DNA of 52,550 nt from contig NZ_AMSG01000021.1 in the NCBI RefSeq assembly GCF_000300875.1, positions 1 to 52,550 of the forward strand, written 5' to 3'. Made by a program: the position numbers and the translations under genes. The notes beneath the pieces were generated by a model. It was given only the letters and a program-made list of their open reading frames with translations, did not search any database and was not told the origin of the DNA. This DNA comes from Galbibacter marinus (GTDB lineage: Bacteria > Bacteroidota > Bacteroidia > Flavobacteriales > Flavobacteriaceae). Shown piece after piece: positions 9,612 through 18,282 of the stretch; positions within the stretch are counted from its first letter, which is position 1, and every line of letters begins with the position of its first letter.

Positions 9612-9702
9612 GCAAAAGGCACAATTCACTACAAAAAACAGTATAACACTTTATCTGAAAGCGTTCTGAACTGCTTATCCTGACGAAAGCAAGTTTCAAA
9701 CA

Positions 9703-10971
9703 TCAAACATTGCGGATAATACGACTACTTAGAATACTCTTCTTTTTCAAGAGCAGCGGAACTATAATAGAAAAGAATACAATACCGTTAAAACGAACCA
9801 GCATTGACTCAAACATCAAAGCAATAAACAAGGCCAAGAACACCGCAAATTCATTGGAACTACGCCTCATATAAAAAGCTAGCCAGGTAAAGACAAACAA
9901 AAGAATAAAAATTCCGATAACACCTGTTTCAAGCCAAGTCTGCAAAAACTGATTATGGGCGTTATAACGGTGCTTTGCATGGTTTTGATACTCAGATCCC
10001 AGTTCTTTATATTTAGCTACCAGAACATCCTTAGCATCCCCTATTCCGTATCCTAATAAAGGAGCTTCTTCAATAGCCATTATAGCTGCCTTCCAAGTAA
10101 GCCAACGGTCATTTTCTGATATGGGGAGTTCCTGAGTATTTAACGCTGTATCATTAGTCCTACCTTTATCATGAAAGAAATGAGGATTCTTCACAAAAAC
10201 AATGGTTCCCAACAAAAACAAACAAACCAGTATGTAACGTTTAGATTTATCCTTGACTTTCCATATAAGTAATATACCCATTACAAACAGCGTATAATAA
10301 GCAGCCTCATTACCTAGAAGAAATAAGTAGGCAAACAATATCAACACACAAAATAATCGCCAAACGGTATTCAATTCCTTTTTAAGATAATAACTCAGCA
10401 CCAGTAGTATATACAACGAAACATAACTGGGACTAACAACATTGGAGAACTGATCGTTCATAAATAGTCTCCAGGACACTGTTACCTGCTCCCACAAAGA
10501 GGTAGTTTCTACTTGTACGGTTGTGAATACATCATAAAGGACTGTAGAGAGGTTCATAAAGAAGGAGAATACCAATCCATAAAGCAAAAAGTCAAAAAGT
10601 TTTCGAACGGAACTTGCATCCTCTTTAACAAATAGAAATATTATTGGAAATAACAACAATGACAAAGATCTGACAATAAGATCAAACCCGTCAGGAAGGT
10701 TATCGGTATACAGAATACTAATAAGTAAAATCAGAAAGTATAAGGGAAATGCCAACAGCACCTTGTTTTCACGAACATAAGCCTTATCGGCTTTGATAGT
10801 GTTCATTGCACCGAAGATAATGGCAAGTCCGAAAAAAGGTGTAGGATAATTAATATCAATAGGCAGCAAAAAAAAAGCGATGTAAAGGCTGTTCCAGAAA
10901 ACACGCTGAACAAGCGTACTGTTTTCATCGTTATAGAATAAGCTTCTGATATATTTTATTGTTTTATCCAA
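9703..10971 (-). CDS. O-antigen ligase/polymerase-like membrane protein
   Basis: A 422-aa polytopic protein of about 11-12 membrane helices with the large periplasmic loop and the Wzy_C/WaaL signature near the C terminus (HNQFLQTWLETGVIGIFIL, about residues 340-360). The loop before it contains GYGIGDAKDVL and ENDRWLTWKAAI, typical of the O-antigen ligase family (PF04932). It either polymerises undecaprenyl-linked repeats or transfers the finished glycan to its acceptor. It lies 43 bases downstream of the initiating sugar transferase and is probably in the same operon. Members of this family cannot be split into ligase and polymerase by sequence alone. Confidence 0.85.
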   Translation of the reverse strand: MDKTIKYIRSLFYNDENSTLVQRVFWNSLYIAFFLLPIDINYPTPFFGLAIIFGAMNTIKADKAYVRENKVLLAFPLYFLILLISILYTDNLPDGFDLIVRSLSLLLFPIIFLFVKEDASSVRKLFDFLLYGLVFSFFMNLSTVLYDVFTTVQVETTSLWEQVTVSWRLFMNDQFSNVVSPSYVSLYILLVLSYYLKKELNTVWRLFCVLILFAYLFLLGNEAAYYTLFVMGILLIWKVKDKSKRYILVCLFLLGTIVFVKNPHFFHDKGRTNDTALNTQELPISENDRWLTWKAAIMAIEEAPLLGYGIGDAKDVLVAKYKELGSEYQNHAKHRYNAHNQFLQTWLETGVIGIFILLFVFTWLAFYMRRSSNEFAVFLALFIALMFESMLVRFNGIVFFSIIVPLLLKKKSILSSRIIRNV

Positions 10972-11014
10972 CGACCAATATATTAATTAAGTTCTACTAC
11001 TATTTCAATAGGTT

Positions 11015-12358
11015 TTAATACGCCTTATCTTCTCCTTGGAAGACGTTCAGGACGGTTTGGATAATAATTTTAATATCCAATGCCATAGTCCAATTCTCCA
11101 GGTAGAAGATATCAAATTTTACACGGTTAACGATATCAGTATCCGTTTCAATTTCACCGCGGTAACCGCGAACCTGAGCAAGTCCGGTGATTCCGGGTTT
11201 TACAAAATGGCGAACCATATACTTATCTACTTTCTTAGCATACAACTTTGTATGGAGTACCATATGAGGACGTGGCCCCACTACGGACATCTGTCCCCAG
11301 AATACATTAAAGAATTGTGGTAATTCGTCAATGCTGGTTTTCCTGATAAAAGCTCCCATTTTAGTGATTCTCATATCTCCCTTAGTGGCCATTTGCTTAT
11401 CAGAATCCTTATTAACGGCCATGGAACGAAACTTTAAACAAGCAAACTCTTCTGAGTTTATCCCATTCCGGTACTGTTTAAAGAATATAGGCCCTTTAGA
11501 CTCTAACCGGATTAAGAGCCCAATTAATGGTGTTAACCATGAAAGTACCAAAACAATCACAAGACCGGAAAAAATAATATCAAAAGCTCTTTTTAAGTAA
11601 TAGTTAATTGAATTCTCCAAAGGGATATCTCTCATGGAGAGAATTGGAATATAATCGTAATACTCATACTTCAAACGCTTGGTGAAGATGTTCTTATTAT
11701 CCGGAATGAACTTCACTACCTTTAGGTTATTATCGGCAAAAGCAATGATCTCCTCCAGCTGACTGTTTTTTAATTCCGCTACGGAACAATAAATTTCATC
11801 TACGTTATGTTCTATAATGTATTCAAAGCACTGCTGAAGCGAAAACCCATAACCTCCTACATCAAACTTTCGTTTAAAATCGTATCCAAACTCCATCCGT
11901 TGCTTAAAAACTTCAACCAATTGATTGGTTTTCTTATTGTCTCCAATGACAACTGTAGTTCTGCGGTTACCTCCTAGAGTTTCCCTGTAGCGCATCAATA
12001 GGTAATACATCAAGATCTTAAAAAAGGAAACCAGTACCAGACACAGGATAAAATATTCAGCCAACAATAACCGGCTGATCATGGTTTCTTTAAAGAAACC
12101 GATAAAGGCGTATAATAAAAAGAAGAATACAGTAAATTGCTTAAACAGCAGAGTTAAGATAAGTGGCAATTTTGCATAGCGTTGAACATCATAGAAAGTA
12201 TTACGAATAGAAATTACAATCCAACCAAAAGTCAAATAACTAAAGAACAAGATTGGGTTATATAACCGTATTGGCAAATAATATGCTAACAATAACACTA
12301 TTCCCAAATCTAAAAAATACGTAATAGGTTTTATAAGTTTATAATAACTTTTTTGCAC
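11015..12358 (-). CDS. Polyprenyl-phosphate hexose-1-P transferase (WcaJ type)
   Basis: This 447-aa enzyme starts glycan assembly by moving a sugar-1-phosphate from a UDP-sugar to undecaprenyl phosphate at the inner membrane. It has four or five N-terminal membrane helices and a central Rossmann-like CoA-binding domain (TTVVIGDNKKTNQLVEVF). The C-terminal catalytic bacterial sugar transferase domain starts at KRAFDIIFSG, with KFRSM, the RKTSIDELPQFFNVF and MSVVGPRPH motifs, and FVKPGITGLAQVRGYRG. The sugar it uses cannot be read from sequence (glucose is the usual one for this subtype). It is the first gene of a two-gene minus-strand unit and is divergent from the plus-strand cassette at 12451. 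Confidence 0.93.
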   Translation of the reverse strand: MQKSYYKLIKPITYFLDLGIVLLLAYYLPIRLYNPILFFSYLTFGWIVISIRNTFYDVQRYAKLPLILTLLFKQFTVFFFLLYAFIGFFKETMISRLLLAEYFILCLVLVSFFKILMYYLLMRYRETLGGNRRTTVVIGDNKKTNQLVEVFKQRMEFGYDFKRKFDVGGYGFSLQQCFEYIIEHNVDEIYCSVAELKNSQLEEIIAFADNNLKVVKFIPDNKNIFTKRLKYEYYDYIPILSMRDIPLENSINYYLKRAFDIIFSGLVIVLVLSWLTPLIGLLIRLESKGPIFFKQYRNGINSEEFACLKFRSMAVNKDSDKQMATKGDMRITKMGAFIRKTSIDELPQFFNVFWGQMSVVGPRPHMVLHTKLYAKKVDKYMVRHFVKPGITGLAQVRGYRGEIETDTDIVNRVKFDIFYLENWTMALDIKIIIQTVLNVFQGEDKAY

Positions 12359-12401
12359 AGCGTTTAAAATTTATTATTCGTAATTATGCATAAATAAAGA
12401 A

Positions 12402-12409
12402 CAAAAGTA
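12402..12409 (-). promoter_or_regulatory. -7 element for sugar transferase operon
   Basis: On the minus strand this reads TACTTTTG, matching TAnnTTTG, about 45 bases before the ATG at 12358. A TTG at the ideal -33 distance is not present, so support is for the -7 half only. Confidence 0.4.
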
Positions 12410-12450
12410 TTATTAATTCAAATAATTTATACTTTTACAAAAAAAATAAA

Positions 12451-13533
12451 TTGAAAATATTACACATTACCGAGTCATTAGGCGGAGGAGTTTACACCTA
12501 TTTCAAGGATTTGGGAGATTTTATCACATCGAAAACACACAACAAAACTCTTGAAAATATACTCATATACAGCCCTAACCGGAAAGAACTAAATAAACAA
12601 AAGCTACAAAAAGAACTTTCCCTAGTGTATACTTTAAAAGTCGTCAAGATGACTCGCGAAATATCACCAATAATAGATTTGATTGCCATATATAAATTAA
12701 TTAAGGAAATTAAAGAAATTAAGCCAGACATAATTCATCTACACTCATCAAAGGCAGGGGTTTTAGGTCGTATTGCTTCAATTTTATTCCCAAAGGTTAA
12801 GGTGTTTTATACGCCTCACGGTTATGCATTCACAAGAGAAGATATCTCAAAGTTCAAAAAGAAATTATATTGGAACATTGAAAAATATGTGACAAAAATT
12901 TTTGGAGGCACAACAATAGCATGTGGCGACACCGAATATGAATATGCATTAAATATTGGACCCGCTGTACTAGTCAGGAATGGTGTTAAACCTATAACCA
13001 TCAAAAATGAGGATAAAGATGAGTTAGAGGATCGGGAAGTTTTGATAGGTACGATTGGAAGAATTTCGGCTCAAAAAAACCCTAAATTATTCAATGAAAT
13101 AGCCAGACATTTTCCAGATATAAAATTTATCTGGATTGGGGATGGAGAGTTAAAAAACAGCTTGACCTCAAGAAACATCACTGTAACTGGTTGGCTTGAT
13201 AGGCGAGAAGTTCTAAAAATGACAAATTCGTTCACAATTTATTTACAGACTTCGCTTTGGGAAGGCCTCCCATTCACAATTTTGGAGGCCATGTCCTTAG
13301 GGAAACCAATAGTTGCAACAAACGTCATTGGGAATAAAGATGCGGTTTCCAATGGATATAATGGGTACTTATGTAACGATTGTATACAATTTAGAGAAGC
13401 AATAAATAAAATTATTGAGAGTGAAGACCTCCAAAATCAGTTCTCAAACAATTCATTGGTTAGAATAAATGATGACTTCAATCTAGAATCAAATTTTAAG
13501 ACACTATTTAATATATACATTTCTCATACTTAG
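12451..13533 (+). CDS. Glycosyltransferase, GT4 family
   Basis: A 360-aa GT-B retaining glycosyltransferase with the N-terminal glycine-rich element KILHITESLGGGVYTYF, the acceptor-domain HLHSSKAGVLGRI, and the C-terminal EGLPFTILEAMSLGKPIVAT. The last carries the E-x7-E pair of GT4 enzymes that grips the sugar nucleotide. The start is a TTG: it gives the exact family N terminus (TTG-AAA-ATA for M-K-I), and no ATG fits. It heads the AT-rich plus-strand cassette of flippase, polymerase, beta-helix and ligase genes and probably adds a sugar to the repeat unit. Donor and linkage are not predictable. Confidence 0.88.
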   Translation: MKILHITESLGGGVYTYFKDLGDFITSKTHNKTLENILIYSPNRKELNKQKLQKELSLVYTLKVVKMTREISPIIDLIAIYKLIKEIKEIKPDIIHLHSSKAGVLGRIASILFPKVKVFYTPHGYAFTREDISKFKKKLYWNIEKYVTKIFGGTTIACGDTEYEYALNIGPAVLVRNGVKPITIKNEDKDELEDREVLIGTIGRISAQKNPKLFNEIARHFPDIKFIWIGDGELKNSLTSRNITVTGWLDRREVLKMTNSFTIYLQTSLWEGLPFTILEAMSLGKPIVATNVIGNKDAVSNGYNGYLCNDCIQFREAINKIIESEDLQNQFSNNSLVRINDDFNLESNFKTLFNIYISHT

Positions 13534-13572
13534 TAAGCAAATATCTTCAATAAAATATTTTAATTTCGAAAA

Positions 13573-14814
13573 ATGAAAAACAAAATAATTTACTTTTTTA
13601 GCTTTTTCATTAGCAAAGCCAGTGTTTTTATCGCTCCCCTTCTTCTTTCACAAACCATGTCAAGTTCAGATTATGGAATGATTGAATATGCCATTGGGGG
13701 ACTAGGCTTCTTGATAAGTTCTTTAATTGGTTTTGGGATTCCGGCATCTACTGGTTATTTTTTATTGTCAGAAAAAGACTATGAGTCTAAGGAGGGGTAC
13801 AATTTATATCTATTGTTTTTAATTTTATATTTAATTGTTGTTCAGCTTTTATATTTTGTACTTCCGCTGGAAATATATCTTTCCTTCGTTCTCAGCTATA
13901 TACTTGCTAACCAGGTTTTTTACTCCTATATATTTAAATCAGAGACTAAAAATATTTATGCGACCTTTATAGAAGGTGGAATATATTTTGTATTCCTACT
14001 CCTAATATTGGTTAGTCGCATCACCGAAGTCAATATGAATATTGGTGATTTTATTTTACCTCTATTAGTTTATTCTGGTATTTATGTCATATTTGGCATT
14101 AAGAATAACATAAACCTTAATTTTAAAACTTCTTTGAAACAATTATTGAAAATTGGAAAGTACAGTGTTCATTTATTGCTTAGTTCATTTTTAGTAATTC
14201 TGTTATTAAACTCAGGGAGATTTATTTTGGAATTTTTCACAGAAGATTATGAAACAATTGCAATATTTGGTTTCTACCTCAGAGTATCTGGAATCTCCTT
14301 AGTACTATTTCAAATGTTATTTATATTATATTATAGGGAAATCTACACTAGAAGTTATCTCTATCTCGATAGAATATTTGCAATTTTTCTATATGTAATT
14401 TTAATATATTCCATAGGTAGTATATATATTCTCCCTAAGGTATTAATTAATATCTCATCCTTTTTTCAGGAAACATATGTTACAAATTCGTCAATTTTAA
14501 TAATACTAACATTCTTCACTTTCTTTTGGGCTGTTTTCAATATATTTTCAAACATTTTTGTACGAGAAGGGCTAGTAAAATACTTCAATTATCTTTTAGT
14601 ATTTATTTCTTTATTATATGTAGTTTTTTTAATACTTATGCCTCAATTAAATGTTATTCAGTTTGCTGTTGTCCAATTTATAATTGGAATAGTCACAGTG
14701 ACCGCACAGCAAATCATTCTTATAAAAAATGGATATATATTTAAAAAATCCATAATTGTCATTATATTGACAATACTAACTTCTATTCTGTTTTTAGCGA
14801 ATTATTTGATATGA
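13573..14814 (+). CDS. wzx: Polysaccharide flippase (Wzx-like)
   Basis: A 413-aa very hydrophobic protein with about 12 predicted helices and the Polysacc_synt N-terminal pattern (SKASVFIAPLLLSQTMSSSD, then GIPASTGYFLLSE). This is the MATE/MVF-fold exporter that flips the lipid-linked repeat unit to the periplasmic side. It lies 39 bases after the glycosyltransferase gene and overlaps the next gene by 4 bases (ATGA), which indicates translational coupling with the polymerase. Composition is strikingly A/T-rich, like the next three genes and unlike the flanking minus-strand genes. Sequence divergence is high, as is usual for serotype-specific flippases. Confidence 0.85.
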   Translation: MKNKIIYFFSFFISKASVFIAPLLLSQTMSSSDYGMIEYAIGGLGFLISSLIGFGIPASTGYFLLSEKDYESKEGYNLYLLFLILYLIVVQLLYFVLPLEIYLSFVLSYILANQVFYSYIFKSETKNIYATFIEGGIYFVFLLLILVSRITEVNMNIGDFILPLLVYSGIYVIFGIKNNINLNFKTSLKQLLKIGKYSVHLLLSSFLVILLLNSGRFILEFFTEDYETIAIFGFYLRVSGISLVLFQMLFILYYREIYTRSYLYLDRIFAIFLYVILIYSIGSIYILPKVLINISSFFQETYVTNSSILIILTFFTFFWAVFNIFSNIFVREGLVKYFNYLLVFISLLYVVFLILMPQLNVIQFAVVQFIIGIVTVTAQQIILIKNGYIFKKSIIVIILTILTSILFLANYLI

Positions 14815-16058
14815 AAGTATACTCTCCCAGAAATGCAGCCATTTACGGTATTCTTATATGGATACTATTCTATTTAATTTCTCCTATTTCATATTCTTAC
14901 CCTATTTCTAGCGTTTCAATTATATTGTTACTCGGTTCATACCTATTGTTTTTCTTAGGCTATTCTATTGGAAGTAAGGTAAAACATCTTAGGATAATAT
15001 CTACTAATTCAAGGAGAAATAGTATAAAGCTATATTACATATTCTTAGGTATATCGGTTTTATCTGTGCTTTGTTTATTTATTGACAGTTTTGTAATTAG
15101 AGGGATTAATATTAATAACGGTGCATTTGAGAATAGAGAAATCCTCGAAAATTCGACTCCAAGTATAATTGGAATATTTGGTAACATTATTAAGGCAAGT
15201 GTATTTCTGAATTTCTTCTTATACTTTCAACATAATTTTAGGAAACCCTACTTATTATATGCTAACTATGCGTTAATAATGTATTTTATTTTCGAAAGCT
15301 TTTTAACAGGCTCTAGATCTATTCCGTTTTTTTATGTTATTTTGATTATACTTATACTTTTTCACTTTAAAATAATCCAACTTAAAATTAAATATTTATT
15401 TTATTTAGGAATTTTAGGAATATTATTTTTCATATTATTAACTGAAACTTTTATTTCAAGAACCATCGAGTTTACTGGTACTAGGGAGCAAGCAATCATA
15501 TTTATATTAAAGAAAGGGACATACTTAGATTATACTAAAATTGACGAATCCTTTTTATCATTCGTAATAAGTATAGATTCCTATTACCTGCAGTCTTTTT
15601 TCGTGGGTTTAGCATCCTTCTATGGCTATTACTTACATAGTATAGTAGAATTTTCTTATTTAATTGATCACTTTGATTCTCCCGCACGGCTTGGTTCACA
15701 TACTTTTTTTGTGATTGCAAAGTTCTTTAAAATTATATTTGGTGGAGGATACGAATTAACGTTAAATTATGTTCCAAGACCAGGTAAATACACAACTTTT
15801 TTCGGGGATATATTTATGGATTTTAAATATTATACCCCATTTTTCATGATGCTTTTTGGTTATTGGCAGTCAAGGCTATATAAATCAGTCATAGCCAAAA
15901 ACAACTATACAATCATTCCACTAATTTTATTTTTATGTATCTTAAACTTTATTTTTCCAGTTTTCAACTTGATTACCGGTGGAAAAGGTATATATCTTAT
16001 TATTGGGCTAATTTTACTAAGTTACATGTATAGATTTCTAACTCAAATTAAATCATAA
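14811..16058 (+). CDS. Wzy-like repeat-unit polymerase
   Basis: A 415-aa polytopic membrane protein with about 11-12 helices, a long periplasmic loop (about residues 215-320, including TGTREQAIIFILKKG and SPARLGSHTFF) and no enzyme motif other than scattered Arg/Gly residues. This is the usual picture for an O-antigen/oligosaccharide repeat-unit polymerase (OppA/Wzy, PF14296-like). Position supports it: the start overlaps the stop of the flippase by 4 bases. The call rests on topology and context, since Wzy proteins are too divergent for motif matching by eye. Confidence 0.7.
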   Translation: MKVYSPRNAAIYGILIWILFYLISPISYSYPISSVSIILLLGSYLLFFLGYSIGSKVKHLRIISTNSRRNSIKLYYIFLGISVLSVLCLFIDSFVIRGININNGAFENREILENSTPSIIGIFGNIIKASVFLNFFLYFQHNFRKPYLLYANYALIMYFIFESFLTGSRSIPFFYVILIILILFHFKIIQLKIKYLFYLGILGILFFILLTETFISRTIEFTGTREQAIIFILKKGTYLDYTKIDESFLSFVISIDSYYLQSFFVGLASFYGYYLHSIVEFSYLIDHFDSPARLGSHTFFVIAKFFKIIFGGGYELTLNYVPRPGKYTTFFGDIFMDFKYYTPFFMMLFGYWQSRLYKSVIAKNNYTIIPLILFLCILNFIFPVFNLITGGKGIYLIIGLILLSYMYRFLTQIKS

Positions 16059-17054
16059 ATGTTCCAAAAAGCAATTAAAATATTCGCCATTATAACCCTC
16101 TTTGTGGGTTGTAATTTAAGTTCAAATAAGCTAGAAGTTCAAAATAAAAGTGTCGTTAAAAAGAAGTTTAGTGATGTGGAATGGGTGAAAGATGAAAAAT
16201 TCAATTACGGTGATATTAGAAGGTATGGATTTAGTGGCCCCATGCTAAATAACGTACAGATTGATTCGATATTTCTTTTGGCAAGTAAAGGAGTTAAAGT
16301 TAAATTCCCTAGTGGATTTTATAATATAAATTTAATTATTGAAAATAAAAAAAATATAAATATAGAATTTAATAAATCCGTTATATGTGGAAAAATTAGC
16401 TTTGAAAATGTTGAAAATGTAAACATCACGGGAGAATTTACGGCTTTAGACATGATGTTTTTTAAAAACTCCAGCAATATTAACATAAATGGCGCTAGGA
16501 TAGCTACTAATATAGCTCATAATCTGTACAATGAGGCTAATCGAGGAGTAAGTATCTATAGCGGCTCCAAGAATATTTATATAAAAGATTTAAAGATTTT
16601 AAATTCAGGAGGTAGTAGTCGAAGATTTATTTACAACCAAGCCTCCCTATTAATTCATGGCTTCCTAAATACTCCACAAAATATAACCATTGACAATCTT
16701 TTGATTAGTAATTCCAAAAGAACTGGCGCATACATCAGTGGTCGAGATCATAAGTTTAAAAAAATCGTGATTGAAAACTTTGGGTCTGGAGAGCTCAATT
16801 CCAACATAAAACCTATTGAAAAAGCAGAAATTGGAGGAGAAAAAAAATTTAGTGGATTATGGTTAAATTTAAATGAGAACAACATTATTGATAGCTTAAT
16901 AATTGAGAATAACAATTCATCACTTCCATTGATTAAATTTGACAAGAGTTTAGGATACATCCCAAATGTAATTAAAAATATGTCAATCACAAATAACAGA
17001 AATAACTACTTAATTAGTGAAAACTCTAACACCTTAGTTCTAAATGAATTTTAA
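16059..17054 (+). CDS. Right-handed beta-helix lipoprotein
   Basis: The 331-aa product has a lipoprotein signal (KIFAIITLFVGC, Cys20) and then a ladder of short Asn/Ile-rich turns. Examples are NINIEFNKSVICG, SSNININGARIATN, SKNIYIKDLKILNSGG and NITIDNLLISNS, the pattern of a right-handed parallel beta-helix (pectate-lyase/PbH1 repeats). Proteins of this fold in polysaccharide loci are lyases, hydrolases, epimerases or O-acetyl-binding scaffolds. I see no definite catalytic constellation. The ATG follows the polymerase stop with no spacer, and its end overlaps the next gene by 11 bases, so it is an integral part of the cassette. It probably acts in the periplasm or at the outer membrane on the glycan made here. 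Confidence 0.75.
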   Translation: MFQKAIKIFAIITLFVGCNLSSNKLEVQNKSVVKKKFSDVEWVKDEKFNYGDIRRYGFSGPMLNNVQIDSIFLLASKGVKVKFPSGFYNINLIIENKKNINIEFNKSVICGKISFENVENVNITGEFTALDMMFFKNSSNININGARIATNIAHNLYNEANRGVSIYSGSKNIYIKDLKILNSGGSSRRFIYNQASLLIHGFLNTPQNITIDNLLISNSKRTGAYISGRDHKFKKIVIENFGSGELNSNIKPIEKAEIGGEKKFSGLWLNLNENNIIDSLIIENNNSSLPLIKFDKSLGYIPNVIKNMSITNNRNNYLISENSNTLVLNEF

Positions 17055-18282
17055 TTTTAAAGCAGATATAAGACATTCAGTATTCAGTATATTAATAGTG
17101 TTATTCATTATATCGTTTCCATTAGGATACAGGATAAACACAATGCTGTTATATGTCTTTTTAATTTTCTTTTTCACTGACAGCAAAAGTTCGATAAAAA
17201 ATAAATGGCTAAAAATTAAATCAAATAGGGTAATAAAAGCATATATAATGTTTTTTTTAGTTCAATTTATTGGATTAGTGTATTCAAATGATTTCAATGA
17301 AGCATCAAAAAAAATACTTTTATTATTACCAGTAATATTTTTACCTGCAATCATATTATGTGAGTTAAAAGTATTCTACAAACAGAAGTTATTTCAAATT
17401 ATTAAAATACTCATACCAGTTAATTTCATATTAATAGCATTATACTATAGATTATTCCTTAATTATGAAGGAATGGATAGATTTGTACAAATTACATATA
17501 TTGATACAATAGGGATTAGTCAATTCTATTTAATTTTTATTCTATTAATGCCACTGCTAATTATTCTTAATGATATAAAAAAGGAAAATCTTTATTTAGA
17601 TATATCACTAATTGTGGTTTTAAGTTACTTCGTAATAATAATGAATAACTTTACTGGTGTCGCCTTTTTGATATTTATTCTATTCTTAACACTTAAAAAA
17701 ATTCTAAGAAATAATAATAATAATAAGAAATTATTTATTTCTATTGTTGGGTTCGGGGTGGTTCTTTCATTATTCACCATAATAATTGCAAACAATAAGT
17801 TTGAAAGGAAGTTTCAGCCTTTAAAGTATACCACTTTAAATATTGAAAATATTAAAACCAAAAATAAATATGCTTATACCAGGAATACTCTAGAGCACAG
17901 AATATACATTTACAACTTAGTATTAACAGACTTAAAAAATACATTTCCATTCGGTGTTGGCACAGGCGACACCCAGAGTTATTTAAATAATTTATATCTT
18001 GAAAATAACTTTTTAACTGGTATAAAGCTTAAATTAAATGCCCATAGTCAATATTTACAAGAATATTTGAAAACGGGGTTAATAGGGCTCTTTACACTTA
18101 TTTTTTTGGTCTATACATTATTGCGGTATGTAATAAAAGTAAATCAATATTACTCCTACTTTATTATTTTTTTCTGTATCGGGTGTCTCGTGGAAAGTTA
18201 CCTCAATAGATATCATGGGGTAATAATATTATCCGCTTTAATACCTATATTAATATTTAATGAAGATGATCAAAATCGCTAG
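17044..18282 (+). CDS. O-antigen ligase/polymerase-like protein
   Basis: A 412-aa protein with about 11 membrane helices. The PF04932 signature near the C terminus (LNAHSQYLQEYLKTGLIGLFT) and a periplasmic segment ending FPFGVGTGDTQSYL parallel the protein encoded at 9703-10971. It may ligate the cassette's glycan to its carrier, or be the real polymerase if the 14811 protein has another role. It starts inside the end of the beta-helix gene (11-base overlap). Its TAG stop (18280-18282) interlocks with the TAG of the convergent gene, leaving no intergenic space and no terminator between the two operons. Confidence 0.8.
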   Translation: MNFNFKADIRHSVFSILIVLFIISFPLGYRINTMLLYVFLIFFFTDSKSSIKNKWLKIKSNRVIKAYIMFFLVQFIGLVYSNDFNEASKKILLLLPVIFLPAIILCELKVFYKQKLFQIIKILIPVNFILIALYYRLFLNYEGMDRFVQITYIDTIGISQFYLIFILLMPLLIILNDIKKENLYLDISLIVVLSYFVIIMNNFTGVAFLIFILFLTLKKILRNNNNNKKLFISIVGFGVVLSLFTIIIANNKFERKFQPLKYTTLNIENIKTKNKYAYTRNTLEHRIYIYNLVLTDLKNTFPFGVGTGDTQSYLNNLYLENNFLTGIKLKLNAHSQYLQEYLKTGLIGLFTLIFLVYTLLRYVIKVNQYYSYFIIFFCIGCLVESYLNRYHGVIILSALIPILIFNEDDQNR

